40,373 bases of DNA, taken from Flavobacterium sp. GTDB lineage: Bacteria > Bacteroidota > Bacteroidia > Flavobacteriales > Flavobacteriaceae. Made by a program: the position numbers and the translations under genes. The notes under the pieces were generated by a model. It saw nothing but the letters and a program-made list of their open reading frames with translations, was not told where the DNA came from and did no database searches. Shown here in pieces: positions 26,953-36,566 of this stretch (positions are counted from its first letter, which is position 1; each line of letters opens with the position of its first letter). The stretch covers positions 1 through 40,373 of the forward strand of contig NZ_PNNA01000057.1 of the NCBI RefSeq assembly GCF_013823965.1, in the 5' to 3' direction.

Positions 26953-27489
26953 ATGAATAATACTTCACAAGAATACGATACCGTAATTGCAATTTGCCGC
27001 TCGCTTTTTATCAATAAAATGAAAGATTATGGCAGTGCTTGGCGCATTTTGAGATTGCCATCCTTGACAGACCAGATTTTCATCAAAGCCCAAAGAATAA
27101 GAAGTTTGCAGGAAAACGAGGTTCGAAAAGTGGACGAAGACGAAACCGGCGAATTCATTGGAATCATCAATTATTCGATTATGGCGTTGATTCAATTGGA
27201 ACTGGGCATTGTCGACCAACCCGATTTAAATGTGGAAGAAGCAACCATTTTATATGATGAAAAAGTTAAAATTACCAAAGATTTGATGGAAGCCAAAAAC
27301 CACGATTACGGGGAAGCTTGGCGCGAAATGCGAGTGAGTTCCTTGACGGATTTGATCTTGCAAAAACTGCTTCGCGTGAAACAAATTGAAGACAATAAAG
27401 GAAAAACCTTGGTTTCTGAAGGCATCGATGCCAATTATCAGGACATGATTAATTACGCGGTTTTTGCTTTAATATTAATGAAGAAATAA
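26953..27489 (+). CDS. DUF1599 protein with tandem duplicated domain
   Basis: A 178-residue cytoplasmic protein composed of two homologous halves. MKDYGSAWRILRLPSLTDQI (23-42) in the first half aligns with HDYGEAWREMRVSSLTDLIL (117-136) in the second, and INYSIMALIQ (72-81) aligns with INYAVFALIL (166-175), a spacing of about 93-94 residues. This matches the DUF1599 family found across Bacteroidota. The mostly helical repeats with conserved D-Y-G-x-A-W suggest a nucleotide-handling or all-alpha NTP-binding fold, but no function is assigned. It begins a co-directional run with the DoxX-like, small membrane, TlpA-like and tpiA genes. Confidence 0.8.
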   Translation: MNNTSQEYDTVIAICRSLFINKMKDYGSAWRILRLPSLTDQIFIKAQRIRSLQENEVRKVDEDETGEFIGIINYSIMALIQLELGIVDQPDLNVEEATILYDEKVKITKDLMEAKNHDYGEAWREMRVSSLTDLILQKLLRVKQIEDNKGKTLVSEGIDANYQDMINYAVFALILMKK

Positions 27490-27552
27490 ATTAAAAACCT
27501 TAATCATAGTTTAAACTTTGACAACCGTTATTTTTTAAAACGCCATAACATC

Positions 27553-28653
27553 ATGAAAAAAATTATCACGCAATTCTCCCGACTTTTCGTCGGAATTTTA
27601 TTCATTATTTCGGGTTTGATTAAACTGAATGATCCCATCGGTTTTTCGTATAAACTGGACGAATATTTCAGTGAAGCAGTTTTCAACATGCCTTTTTTTG
27701 TACCTTACACATTGGCAATAGCCCTGTTTTTGGTCATACTTGAAGTGGTTTTGGGCGTTATGTTGCTCATCGGTTACAAATCAAAATTAACGATTTGGAG
27801 TTTATTGCTTTTGGTCATCCTCTTCACGTTTCTGACTTTTTACTCGGCTTATTTTGACGTGGTAAAAGACTGTGGATGCTTTGGCGATGCCTTACATTTG
27901 ACACCTTGGCAATCTTTTTCGAAAGACATTATCCTGTTGTTTTTTATCTTGATTTTAATTTACAATCAAAAATTAATCAAGCCTTTGTTTTCGAATAAAA
28001 TTCAAAATATTTTGGCGTTTGCCAGTTTTGTCTTGTGTGGTTTTATGGGATATTGGGTTATCAATCATTTGCCGTTGAAAGACTTTAGACCTTATAAAGT
28101 GGGAACAAACATAAAAAAGACGATGGAAATTCCAGACAATGCACCAAAAAGCGTTGTTGAAATGGTTTTTATCTATAAAGTTAACGGCATTGACAAGGAA
28201 TTTACCGAAAAAGATTTGATGTCACTTCCTGAAGGAGCCACATTTGTTGACCGAAAAGACAAGGTTATCGTGCAAGGTTACCTTCCCCCCATTCACGATT
28301 TCAAACTCGAATTGGATGGTCAAGACAACACCCAATTAATATTGTCCAAAGAAAAAACACTGCTGATTACGGCTTATGATTTGGAAAAAGCAAATCCAGC
28401 TGCGATGCAAAAACTGGATGAATTGTATAAAAAAGCAACTGCAAAGGGCTTTTATGTAGCAATGGTAACCGGCTCATCAAATGAAGTAATTGCCAATGCA
28501 AAAAAGAAATATGGAATCACCTTTGACATCCTTTTTTGTGATGCAATCGCCATAAAAACAATAGAAAGAGCCAATCCAAGCTTTGTTCTTTTGCACTATG
28601 GAACTGTCACTCAAAAAGTGCATTACAACGACATTGATGATTTAAACTTATAA
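27553..28653 (+). CDS. BT_3928-type DoxX/MauE-like membrane protein with C-terminal thioredoxin-like region
   Basis: A 366-residue inner-membrane protein. The first half has about five transmembrane helices with the DoxX/MauE pattern, including RLFVGILFIISGLIKLNDP and the cysteine-containing KDCGCFGD near residue 112. From about residue 185 a soluble region follows (IPDNAPKSVVEMVF onward) with an alpha/beta thioredoxin-like pattern (TLLITAYDLEKA, GFYVAMVTGSSNEVIAN) but no CxxC. MauE/DoxX proteins supply reducing equivalents or quinone-linked oxidation across the membrane. With the TlpA-like gene downstream, a periplasmic thiol-redox role is inferred. It lies 63 nt after the DUF1599 gene and 13 nt before the small membrane protein gene. 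Confidence 0.78.
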   Translation: MKKIITQFSRLFVGILFIISGLIKLNDPIGFSYKLDEYFSEAVFNMPFFVPYTLAIALFLVILEVVLGVMLLIGYKSKLTIWSLLLLVILFTFLTFYSAYFDVVKDCGCFGDALHLTPWQSFSKDIILLFFILILIYNQKLIKPLFSNKIQNILAFASFVLCGFMGYWVINHLPLKDFRPYKVGTNIKKTMEIPDNAPKSVVEMVFIYKVNGIDKEFTEKDLMSLPEGATFVDRKDKVIVQGYLPPIHDFKLELDGQDNTQLILSKEKTLLITAYDLEKANPAAMQKLDELYKKATAKGFYVAMVTGSSNEVIANAKKKYGITFDILFCDAIAIKTIERANPSFVLLHYGTVTQKVHYNDIDDLNL

Positions 28654-28666
28654 TCCGCCTATTTTT

Positions 28667-28942
28667 ATGAGTAGTAGAAAAGAAAGAAAGAAAAAAAAGT
28701 TGCTACTAATTATAATTAGTTGTTTTGTCTTTGGGATAGGATATTACATTCTCAATGAAGTTTCAACGTGGTATGAAGTTCCTTTGGGAGTTACATTTCA
28801 TGTCATTTTGGGATGCACCTTAATGGCCGTGTCAGGAATTTATGTCGTTTATACCATCAAAAAAGTGTTTTTCACCAAGCGAAGCAAAAGAACCAGGCAC
28901 ACTTATTTAGATGATAATTTAAAGAATACCAAATCAGAATAA
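28667..28942 (+). CDS. Small two-helix membrane protein, unknown function
   Basis: A 91-residue hypothetical protein. A basic N-terminus (SSRKERKKKK) precedes a first transmembrane helix (LLLIIISCFVFGIGYYIL), a short loop, and a second helix around FHVILGCTLMAVSGIYVVY, ending in another basic tail (TKRSKRTRHT). The basic ends suggest both termini face the cytoplasm. No family recognised. It lies 13 nt after the DoxX-like gene and 34 nt before the TlpA-like gene, so it is part of that operon and may assist the same membrane complex. Confidence 0.72.
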   Translation: MSSRKERKKKKLLLIIISCFVFGIGYYILNEVSTWYEVPLGVTFHVILGCTLMAVSGIYVVYTIKKVFFTKRSKRTRHTYLDDNLKNTKSE

Positions 28943-28976
28943 AAAAACAAATTTTACACTACAAAAACATATTTTA

Positions 28977-29504
28977 ATGAAAAAAATAATCCTATTATTC
29001 GTTACTTTTGCAATCGCTTCTTGTACAAATGCACAAAAAACAACATTTTCAAAAGTAGCCTTGAAAGAAACATTATTGGCAACCGATGGAAGCCAAGTCG
29101 CTTTTAAAGACATTCTAAAAAAATACAAAGGCAAAACCCTGGTAATCGAAGTCTGGGCATCTTGGTGTGGAGATTGTGTAAAAGCAATGCCAAAAGTAAA
29201 AGAGCTACAAGCCAATAATCCTGATGTTGCCTACTTGTTCATCTCGATGGACAAAACAGCCGATAAATGGAAAATCGGAATCGAAAAACACGAAATCAAA
29301 GGCAACCATTTTATGGCCAATGACCAGATGAAAGGCGTTTTTGGAAAAGCATTGGATGTAGACTGGATTCCAAGGTACATCATCGTGGACAAAACAGGAA
29401 AAATTGTGCTATACAGAGCCATTGAAACCGACTTTGAAAAGATAAATGCCACATTAAACGATTTAAAAATTAGTTGTCAATTTAAAGGACAACAGCAACC
29501 ATAA
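28977..29504 (+). CDS. TlpA-like thioredoxin-fold lipoprotein
   Basis: A 175-residue exported thioredoxin-fold protein. MKKIILLFVTFAIASC is a lipoprotein signal with lipobox Cys16. The redox site is WASWCGDCVKAMP (Cys64, Cys67), and WIPRYIIVDKTGKIV contains the cis-proline region. These features are typical of TlpA/ResA-type periplasmic disulfide reductases. The gene is preceded by the DoxX/MauE-like and small membrane protein genes and followed 30 nt later by tpiA, so it is probably one transcript. The electron source may be the DoxX-like protein; this is an inference. Confidence 0.85.
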   Translation: MKKIILLFVTFAIASCTNAQKTTFSKVALKETLLATDGSQVAFKDILKKYKGKTLVIEVWASWCGDCVKAMPKVKELQANNPDVAYLFISMDKTADKWKIGIEKHEIKGNHFMANDQMKGVFGKALDVDWIPRYIIVDKTGKIVLYRAIETDFEKINATLNDLKISCQFKGQQQP

Positions 29505-29534
29505 TAAAAAATAAAATAATAAAACACAACAAAA

Positions 29535-30287
29535 ATGAGAAAGAAGATTGTAGCAGGGAACTGGAAAATGCACAAAAACGCAGCACAAACTGAAGATTTA
29601 TTAAACGAATTAATAGCAAAAATACCTGCTGAAACTAATGCACAAGTAATTGTGGCACCAACATTTGTCAACTTGGCTTCAGCAGTTAACCAATTAAAAT
29701 CCACGGCCATCAATGTGTCAGCACAAAACATGCACCAAGCCGAAAGTGGCGCTTACACTGGTGAAATATCTGCTGATATGTTGAAAAGCATTGGTATAAA
29801 CACCGTAATCCTTGGACACTCGGAACGTAGAGCGATTTTTCACGAAACGGATGCCTTGATTGCCAGCAAAGTGAATACCGCATTGCAACACGACATGACT
29901 GTTATTTTTTGCTTTGGAGAAGAATTGAAAGACCGTCAATCCAAAAATCATTTCAACATCGTTGAAAACCAGTTGAAAGATGGTTTATTCCATTTAGAAG
30001 GCAAAGACTGGGAAAAAGTTGTATTGGCATACGAGCCTGTTTGGGCCATCGGAACAGGTGAAACTGCCAGTCCGGAACAAGCACAAGAAATGCACGAATT
30101 CATCAGGGAAACTGTTCGCAAAGCTTTTGGTAGCGATGTTGCCGAAGATGTTTCCATCCTTTACGGTGGTAGCGTGAAACCAGACAATGCCAAAGAAATT
30201 TTCTCTAAACCAGATGTTGACGGTGGTCTTATCGGTGGAGCGGCACTTAATGCCAACGATTTTTTGGCAATCGTGACTGCTATTTAA
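29535..30287 (+). CDS. tpiA: Triosephosphate isomerase
   Basis: Interconverts dihydroxyacetone phosphate and glyceraldehyde-3-phosphate. The 250-residue TIM barrel has all catalytic elements: the N-terminal lysine in AGNWKMHKN, the catalytic histidine in ILGHSERRA, the base glutamate in VLAYEPVWAIGTG, and the phosphate loop ILYGGSVKPDNA plus GLIGGAAL. It begins behind an A-rich leader (aacaaaaATG) and is the last gene of the DUF1599-DoxX-TlpA run. A hairpin terminator follows. Confidence 0.97.
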   Translation: MRKKIVAGNWKMHKNAAQTEDLLNELIAKIPAETNAQVIVAPTFVNLASAVNQLKSTAINVSAQNMHQAESGAYTGEISADMLKSIGINTVILGHSERRAIFHETDALIASKVNTALQHDMTVIFCFGEELKDRQSKNHFNIVENQLKDGLFHLEGKDWEKVVLAYEPVWAIGTGETASPEQAQEMHEFIRETVRKAFGSDVAEDVSILYGGSVKPDNAKEIFSKPDVDGGLIGGAALNANDFLAIVTAI

Positions 30288-30308
30288 GAAATAAACTTAC
30301 ATTTTTAC

Positions 30309-30344
30309 AAATCCCCAATTATGAAAATAGTTGGGGATTTTTTT
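30309..30344 (+). terminator. Intrinsic terminator after tpiA
   Basis: Arms 30309-30318 (AAATCCCCAA) and 30331-30340 (TTGGGGATTT), followed by TTTT. It ends the five-gene run and separates it from the PEP synthase operon. Confidence 0.8.
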
Positions 30345-30555
30345 GCCCAAAAAACAACTTCATTTTCATCGCTTTTACTGTTTTCGAAAAGAACAGAAAA
30401 CACTATAAAACAAACATTTAATAATTATAAATTACTAAAATAACGACCGTTTTAATTTCTATAAAGCCAACTTTTCCGTAACTTTACGTATCGGCTTTTC
30501 CAAGCAGAAACACCTACTATCTCTTCCTTAAGCCATCTATTTAAATTCTATAAAT

Positions 30556-32976
30556 ATGGCAACCTCAAAACACATTCAGTTTTTGAACCAAATCTGTATT
30601 TCGGATATTGGCAAAGTGGGCGGAAAAAATGCCTCCCTTGGCGAAATGTACAATGAATTGAATCCAATGGGCATCAACATTCCCAATGGTTTTGCCGTTA
30701 CGGCCGATGGTTATCGAATGTTCTGCAAAGCAAACCATCTCGAAAAAATCCTCGATGATTTATTACTTTCGTTGGACACAAAAGAATATTCCAATCTTTC
30801 CTCCATTGGAAAAGAAGCAAGAAATCTGGTCTTGTCTGCAACCATTCCCGAAGAAATAAAGTCCGAAATCAGTCTGGCCTACCAAGAACTTTGCAGGCAA
30901 TGCCATATCAACAATCTCGACGTTGCCGTTCGCAGCAGCGCCACTTCCGAAGATTTGCCGGCGGCAAGTTTTGCGGGAAGAATGGAATCCTTCTTGAACA
31001 TCAGTGGAGAAATGCAACTACTCGATGCGGTCCACCGTTGCTATGCTTCACTGTTTACGGATCGCGCCATCAAATACCGCCAAGATATGGGATTTACAGG
31101 AATGGACATTGCCATTTCAGTTGGTGTGCAACAAATGGTTCGCAGCGACAAGGCCTCATCCGGTGTGGCTTTTACCATCGACCCCGATAGTGGATTCAAA
31201 AATGCAATCGTTGTCAACGGCACTTTTGGATTGGGCGAAAACATTGTACAAGGAAGGATTACTCCCGATGAATGGATGGTTTTTAAACCCACACTTTTTA
31301 ATAAAAAACGCAACCCAATCCTGAAAAGTCACTGTGGCAAAAAGGAATTTACGATGATTTATTCCGAAAAGGCAGAAAATGCATCGGCAGAAAAAACTAC
31401 AATAAATATTGACACACCATTGACAGAACGAAACAAATTTTCGTTGAACCCAAATGAAGTAATAAAATTGGCGCAATGGTGCCAAAAAATCGAAGACCAT
31501 TACAAAAAAGCAATGGACATCGAATGGGCAAAAGACGGATTGAACAACCAACTCTACATCGTTCAAGCACGTCCGGAAACCATCCACGGAAAAGAACGAA
31601 AACAAACCATTGAAATCTATTCCCTCAAAGAAAAAAGCACCCTTTTGACAAGCGGAATCGCTCTCGGCAACAAAATCATTTCCGGCAAAGCGCGCATCCT
31701 GAACAATCCGCAAGAAGGCCATTTATTACAGCAAGGAGAAATTCTGGTAACGGATGTCACCAACCCCGATTGGGATCCTATTCTAAAAAAAGCGGCAGCT
31801 ATCATCACCAACAAAGGCGGAAGAACCAGCCATTCGGCAATTGTCGCGCGTGAACTAGGAACTATTACCGTCGTGGGATGCGGCAATGCGACTTCTGCCA
31901 TAAAAAATGGACAGGAAATCACTGTTTCTTGTGCCGAAGGCAAAGATGGAAACATATACAAAGGTTTACTCAAATGGACTATAAAAGAACAAGATTTCAG
32001 CCATCTGGTTTTACCAAAAACGAATCCAATGTTCATTCTTGCCGATCCGGAAAGAGCTTTTGATTTAAGTTTTTATCCCAACAAAGGCGTGGGATTGATG
32101 CGAATGGAATTTGCCATTTCCAACACCATCAAAATCCATCCGAATGCCTTATGCGAACCCGAAAAAGTAAAAGATGAAACGACAATTTCGGCAATCAAGG
32201 AATTGACGAAAGACAATCCTGACGGCAAAATTTATTTCATCAACAAACTGGCTGAAGCAGTTGCAACAGTGGCCGCGGCTTTTTATCCAAAAGATGTCAT
32301 TGTGCGGATGAGCGATTTCAAAAGCAACGAATATGCCAACTTGATTGGTGGAAAATATTTCGAACCCGAGGAAGAAAACCCAATGATTGGTTTCCGTGGG
32401 GCTTCCCGTTATTACAGTGATTTTTATCGAAAAGGTTTTGCATTGGAATGCGAAGCAATGAAAAAAGTGCGCAACGAAATGGGATTGCACAACGTGAAAC
32501 TGATGATTCCTTTTTGCAGAACTGTCGAAGAAGGAAAAAAAGTAATTGCAGAAATGGCCAACAACGGATTAATTCAAGGTGAAAACGAATTGGAAATCTA
32601 CGTGATGGTAGAAATCCCCAGCAACGTATTATTGGCCGACCAATTTGCCCAACTTTTCGACGGATTTTCCATAGGTTCCAATGACTTGACACAACTTACG
32701 CTTGGCTTGGACCGTGATTCAGCCTTGGTCAGCTTTTTATTCAGCGAGCAAAATCCTGCAGTGAAATCTTTAATACGAGAAACCATTCACGCTGCCAAAC
32801 GCAACAACATAAAAGTGGGATTGTGCGGTCAAGCACCAAGCGACATTCCCGAATTTGCCCAGTTCTTGGTAGAGGAAGGCATCGACAGCATTTCATTTAA
32901 TCCAGATGCTTTGATACAAGGAATCGAAAATATTTTGGTCGCCGAAAAGAAAAAATACAGTTCGAATATAATTTAA
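30556..32976 (+). CDS. ppsA: Phosphoenolpyruvate synthase
   Basis: Converts pyruvate and ATP to phosphoenolpyruvate, AMP and phosphate (gluconeogenesis). The 806 residues show the three expected parts. The N-terminal ATP-grasp domain has GGKNASLGEMY, AVRSSATSEDLPAASFAG and the GFGLGENIVQG-like FGLGENIVQG. The swivelling phosphohistidine domain has GGRTSHSAIVARELG with His426. The C-terminal TIM barrel has GFRGASRYY, MIPFCRTVEEG, FSIGSNDLTQLTLGLDRD and VGLCGQAPSDIPEFA. A near-consensus TAACTTTA lies at 30479-30486. The stop is 12 nt before the SDR start, so the gene heads a three-gene unit. Confidence 0.95.
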   Translation: MATSKHIQFLNQICISDIGKVGGKNASLGEMYNELNPMGINIPNGFAVTADGYRMFCKANHLEKILDDLLLSLDTKEYSNLSSIGKEARNLVLSATIPEEIKSEISLAYQELCRQCHINNLDVAVRSSATSEDLPAASFAGRMESFLNISGEMQLLDAVHRCYASLFTDRAIKYRQDMGFTGMDIAISVGVQQMVRSDKASSGVAFTIDPDSGFKNAIVVNGTFGLGENIVQGRITPDEWMVFKPTLFNKKRNPILKSHCGKKEFTMIYSEKAENASAEKTTINIDTPLTERNKFSLNPNEVIKLAQWCQKIEDHYKKAMDIEWAKDGLNNQLYIVQARPETIHGKERKQTIEIYSLKEKSTLLTSGIALGNKIISGKARILNNPQEGHLLQQGEILVTDVTNPDWDPILKKAAAIITNKGGRTSHSAIVARELGTITVVGCGNATSAIKNGQEITVSCAEGKDGNIYKGLLKWTIKEQDFSHLVLPKTNPMFILADPERAFDLSFYPNKGVGLMRMEFAISNTIKIHPNALCEPEKVKDETTISAIKELTKDNPDGKIYFINKLAEAVATVAAAFYPKDVIVRMSDFKSNEYANLIGGKYFEPEEENPMIGFRGASRYYSDFYRKGFALECEAMKKVRNEMGLHNVKLMIPFCRTVEEGKKVIAEMANNGLIQGENELEIYVMVEIPSNVLLADQFAQLFDGFSIGSNDLTQLTLGLDRDSALVSFLFSEQNPAVKSLIRETIHAAKRNNIKVGLCGQAPSDIPEFAQFLVEEGIDSISFNPDALIQGIENILVAEKKKYSSNII

Positions 32977-32988
32977 TACAATAGCATC

Positions 32989-33744
32989 ATGGAAAATACA
33001 TTCAAAAACAAAGTAGTTCTTGTCACAGGAGGTTCCTCAGGAATTGGTAGAGCCACTGCGCTGGCATTCGCCAGAAAAGGAGCCAAAATAGTAATTGCCG
33101 ATTGGGTAGAAAATCTGGAAACTATGGACATAATTGAAAATTTGGGAGGTGAAGCCATTTTTGTAAAATGTGACGTTTCCAACAGTGTCGATGTAAAAGC
33201 ACTTATCGAAAAAATCATTGCCACTTTCGGTCGATTGGATTTTGCTTTTAACAATGCCGGAATCGAAGGAACATCAGCTCCAACACAAGATTGTTCCGAA
33301 GAAAATTGGGACAAAACCATTGGTATCAACCTAAAAGGGATTTGGCTTTGCATGAAATATGAAATCCCTGTCATGCTCAAAAAAGGGAAAGGCGTCATCG
33401 TCAATTGCTCTTCTGTTGCCGGATTAGTAGGATTTCAAGGCTCACCGGCTTATGTAGCTTCTAAACATGGAGTGATTGGTCTCACGAAAACCGCTGCCTT
33501 GGAAAATGCCAAACTCGGGATTAGGATAAATGCAGTTTGTCCGGGAATCATAAAAACTCCCATGATAGATCGTGCAACTGGAAACAAAAAAGAAGTAGAA
33601 ACGCAATTAATGAGTATGGAACCTATTGGACGATTTGGACTGGCTGAAGAAATAGCCAATGCGGTAATTTGGCTTTGCTCAGACGAAGCTTCTTTTGTAA
33701 CCGGAATCGAAATGCCTGTCGATGGTGGTTTTGTAGTCCAATAA
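32989..33744 (+). CDS. Short-chain dehydrogenase/reductase
   Basis: A 251-residue classical SDR. The cofactor loop is TGGSSGIGRA, NNAGIEG follows near residue 87, and the catalytic set is Ser in NCSSVAG with Tyr155 and Lys159 in YVASKHG. The C-terminus CPGIIKTPM and VDGGFVVQ is typical of the family. The substrate is not inferable: 3-oxoacyl, glucose or other alcohol dehydrogenase activity are all possible. An aspartate rather than an arginine after the second beta strand (VIADW) suggests NAD preference. It lies between ppsA (12 nt) and the P-type ATPase gene (25 nt), so it belongs to that operon. Confidence 0.88.
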   Translation: MENTFKNKVVLVTGGSSGIGRATALAFARKGAKIVIADWVENLETMDIIENLGGEAIFVKCDVSNSVDVKALIEKIIATFGRLDFAFNNAGIEGTSAPTQDCSEENWDKTIGINLKGIWLCMKYEIPVMLKKGKGVIVNCSSVAGLVGFQGSPAYVASKHGVIGLTKTAALENAKLGIRINAVCPGIIKTPMIDRATGNKKEVETQLMSMEPIGRFGLAEEIANAVIWLCSDEASFVTGIEMPVDGGFVVQ

Positions 33745-33769
33745 AAGCTTTCTTTTTGAATAAAACTAG

Positions 33770-36367
33770 ATGAACTGGCATTTACTCCCACTTTCCGAAA
33801 TCACACAACTAATCAATACAAGTCCAGCAGGCATAGACACTGTTACTGCAACGGAACGATTGTGCGAATACGGAAAAAACGAGATTGAGGACAAAAAAAA
33901 GAAAACCATTTGGCATATAATGCTACATCAATTAACCGATTTTATGATTCTCATTCTAATCGCGATAGCCATTATATCGGGTTTTTTGGGAGATTTGACA
34001 GATACCTTTATCATTCTTGCCATAATCATCATCAATGCCATTGTGGGTTTTATTCAAGAATATCGCTCTGAAAAAGCGATGGAAGCCCTGAAAAATATGG
34101 CTCCCAGTTGTGCAAGAGTCATAAGGGAAGGCCATACATTAGAAATTGCCGCTACCGCGATAGTTCCTGGAGATGTCGTGTTGCTTGAAGCCGGAAATAT
34201 TATTCCAGCCGATGTGCGGTTTTTTGAAACCCACCAAATGAAAGTGGATGAATCAGCCTTGACTGGAGAATCGCAGAATGTCGAAAAAAATAGCCACACG
34301 CTCCCGAAAGGCGATTATTCTCTTGGCGACCGAATCAATATGGGATTCAAAGGAACCCACGTTACCAATGGACGCGGGATTGCTTATGTCATGGCAACCG
34401 GAATGAACACTGAACTGGGGCTTATCGCCAAAATGATCCAAACCGATGAAAAAATAACTCCATTGCAAAAAAGATTAGATGCTTTTGGTAAACGCTTATC
34501 CTTTTTTGTACTCCTAATTTGTGCCATTATTTTTGTATTTGGATGGTGGCGTGGCGAGAATGCGCTGACGATGTTACTCACTTCCATTTCGTTGGCCGTT
34601 GCTGCCTTGCCCGAAGCTTTACCGGCATTGGTAACCATTGCGTTAGCTTTTGGTGCCAAACGATTAGCAAAAAACAAAGCGCTAATTCGTAAACTGCCAG
34701 CGGTTGAAACACTTGGCTCCGTCACCTATATCTGTTCCGATAAAACAGGAACGCTCACCTTGAATAAAATGACCGTACAGGAAACTTATGAAATTCCATA
34801 CACAAATTCCATCTCTTCACCTCTCCAAAACAACTTCCTGCTCGAAGCAATGGCTTTGAATAACGATGTTTCTATAAACAAAAAGGGAAAATGGTTGGGC
34901 GATTCCACGGAAGTGGCTTTGACTCAATTTGCTTTCGACAAAAACAAGGAAAGAACAATTTTAGAAAAAAAACTTCCAAGAGTTGCCGAATTGCCGTTTG
35001 ATTCCACTCGAAAATGCATGACAACTTTTCATCAAACCGAAAAAGGAATCATTGCCATTACCAAAGGTGCCGTGGAATTATTATTGGAAAAATTGATAGA
35101 AAACCAAAAATCACTCCTTCCCGAATTAGAATCCAAAGCCAATGCGATGGCCGAGAAAGGCTATCGCGTGATTGGCTATGCGATAAAAGAAATGGAAACT
35201 TTGCCTGAATTAGAAAATGTAGCCATAATAGAATCGGGATTGACCTTAATAGGTTTTGTGGGAATTATAGACCCACCAAGAGAAGAAGCAAAACAAGCCG
35301 TCACCGAATGCAAACAAGCTGGAACAATTCCCGTCATGATTACAGGCGACCACAAACTCACTGCAATTGCCATTGCAAAACAACTGGGGATAATTACCAC
35401 CCACGAAGATTTAGTATTGGATGGTCCAGAACTTGCCGCATTATCAGGACATGAATTTGACAATATTGTCGAAAAAGTTCGCGTATATGCTCGCGTAAAT
35501 CCAGAACAAAAATTAAAAATTGTCAATGCCTTGCATGATAAAGGCCAAATTGTTGCCATGACTGGCGATGGTGTAAACGATGCGCCGGCACTCAAGAATG
35601 CAGATATTGGCATCGCGATGGGAATCAATGGCACCGAAGTTTCCAAAGAGGCGTCTCACTTGATTTTGTTGGACGACAATTTTGCCACCATCGTTGTTGC
35701 CGTCAAACATGGACGAAAAGTATTTGACAATATTTTGAAATTCATCAAGTACATCATGACTGGAAACTCAGGTGAAATTTGGGCTATTTTCCTGGCTCCA
35801 TTTTTTATGTTGCCCATTCCCCTATTGGCCATCCATATTCTTTGGATCAATCTCGTTACCGATGGTTTGCCAGGACTGGCGCTTGCTTCAGAACCTGCCG
35901 AGGCGAACATCATGAAAAGGCCTCCAAGAAATCCGAAGGAAAATATTTTTTCGAACGGAATGGGAAGACATATTTTATGGGTGGGTTTTTTAATGGGAAT
36001 AACGACGTTAGGCATTCAATATTGGGCACTAAACAGTCAAAATTTTCATTGGCAAACGATGGCTTTCACGGTTTTGTGTTTCAGCCAAATGGGTCATGTA
36101 ATGGCGATTCGTTCTGAAAGAGAATCGCTTTTTACCATTGGAGTATTTTCAAACAAGCCACTTTTAGGCGCTTTATTCCTTACCGTCATACTTCAACTAA
36201 TACTCATTTATTCCTCTTTTTTTAATACTATTTTCAAAACTCAACCTCTTTCAATTTATGAATTGGCAATAACTTTTATTGTTTCAAGTGTTGTGTTTTG
36301 GGCTGTCGAAATTGAAAAATGGATAATCCGCTCAAGAAGCAAAAATTCTTCCCAAAAATTAGGTTGA
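33770..36367 (+). CDS. P-type cation-translocating ATPase (calcium-type, P2)
   Basis: An 865-residue P-type ATPase of the inner membrane. The N-terminal cation-ATPase segment is followed by the actuator TGES loop (DESALTGESQNVEK), the transmembrane PEALPAL motif of P2 pumps, the phosphorylated aspartate Asp324 in CSDKTGTLTLN, a nucleotide-binding domain, and the hinge TGDGVNDAPALKNADIGIAM. C-terminal helices include NLVTDGLPGLALA. The PEALPA motif and missing heavy-metal domains point to calcium export rather than copper or zinc. It lies 25 nt after the SDR gene. Substrate specificity is inferred from family motifs only. Confidence 0.9.
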   Translation: MNWHLLPLSEITQLINTSPAGIDTVTATERLCEYGKNEIEDKKKKTIWHIMLHQLTDFMILILIAIAIISGFLGDLTDTFIILAIIIINAIVGFIQEYRSEKAMEALKNMAPSCARVIREGHTLEIAATAIVPGDVVLLEAGNIIPADVRFFETHQMKVDESALTGESQNVEKNSHTLPKGDYSLGDRINMGFKGTHVTNGRGIAYVMATGMNTELGLIAKMIQTDEKITPLQKRLDAFGKRLSFFVLLICAIIFVFGWWRGENALTMLLTSISLAVAALPEALPALVTIALAFGAKRLAKNKALIRKLPAVETLGSVTYICSDKTGTLTLNKMTVQETYEIPYTNSISSPLQNNFLLEAMALNNDVSINKKGKWLGDSTEVALTQFAFDKNKERTILEKKLPRVAELPFDSTRKCMTTFHQTEKGIIAITKGAVELLLEKLIENQKSLLPELESKANAMAEKGYRVIGYAIKEMETLPELENVAIIESGLTLIGFVGIIDPPREEAKQAVTECKQAGTIPVMITGDHKLTAIAIAKQLGIITTHEDLVLDGPELAALSGHEFDNIVEKVRVYARVNPEQKLKIVNALHDKGQIVAMTGDGVNDAPALKNADIGIAMGINGTEVSKEASHLILLDDNFATIVVAVKHGRKVFDNILKFIKYIMTGNSGEIWAIFLAPFFMLPIPLLAIHILWINLVTDGLPGLALASEPAEANIMKRPPRNPKENIFSNGMGRHILWVGFLMGITTLGIQYWALNSQNFHWQTMAFTVLCFSQMGHVMAIRSERESLFTIGVFSNKPLLGALFLTVILQLILIYSSFFNTIFKTQPLSIYELAITFIVSSVVFWAVEIEKWIIRSRSKNSSQKLG

Positions 36368-36566
36368 CACCATCAAGGCAATTGTGTCTTGTACAGCATT
36401 TTCTATAAATCCTTATTTTGTCTTTCAAAAGAGGTTGTTGAAACAAAAGTAAAAGCCTTATAATTCTGATAAATAATATTTTATCACTAACTTTATGGGC
36501 AAGTTGCGCTTAAAATTTCTTATTTTTTTGGAACGATTAGAACTATTACCATTAAAATTCAAACAA

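Noticed and set aside
31156..31722. 188-residue open frame on the minus strand inside ppsA
   Set aside because: It lies wholly within a well-supported gene, has a low-complexity Phe/Ser-rich translation, and has no promoter. It is a shadow frame.
35176..35646. 156-residue open frame on the minus strand inside the P-type ATPase gene
   Set aside because: It is an antisense shadow of conserved ATPase motifs and has no independent support.
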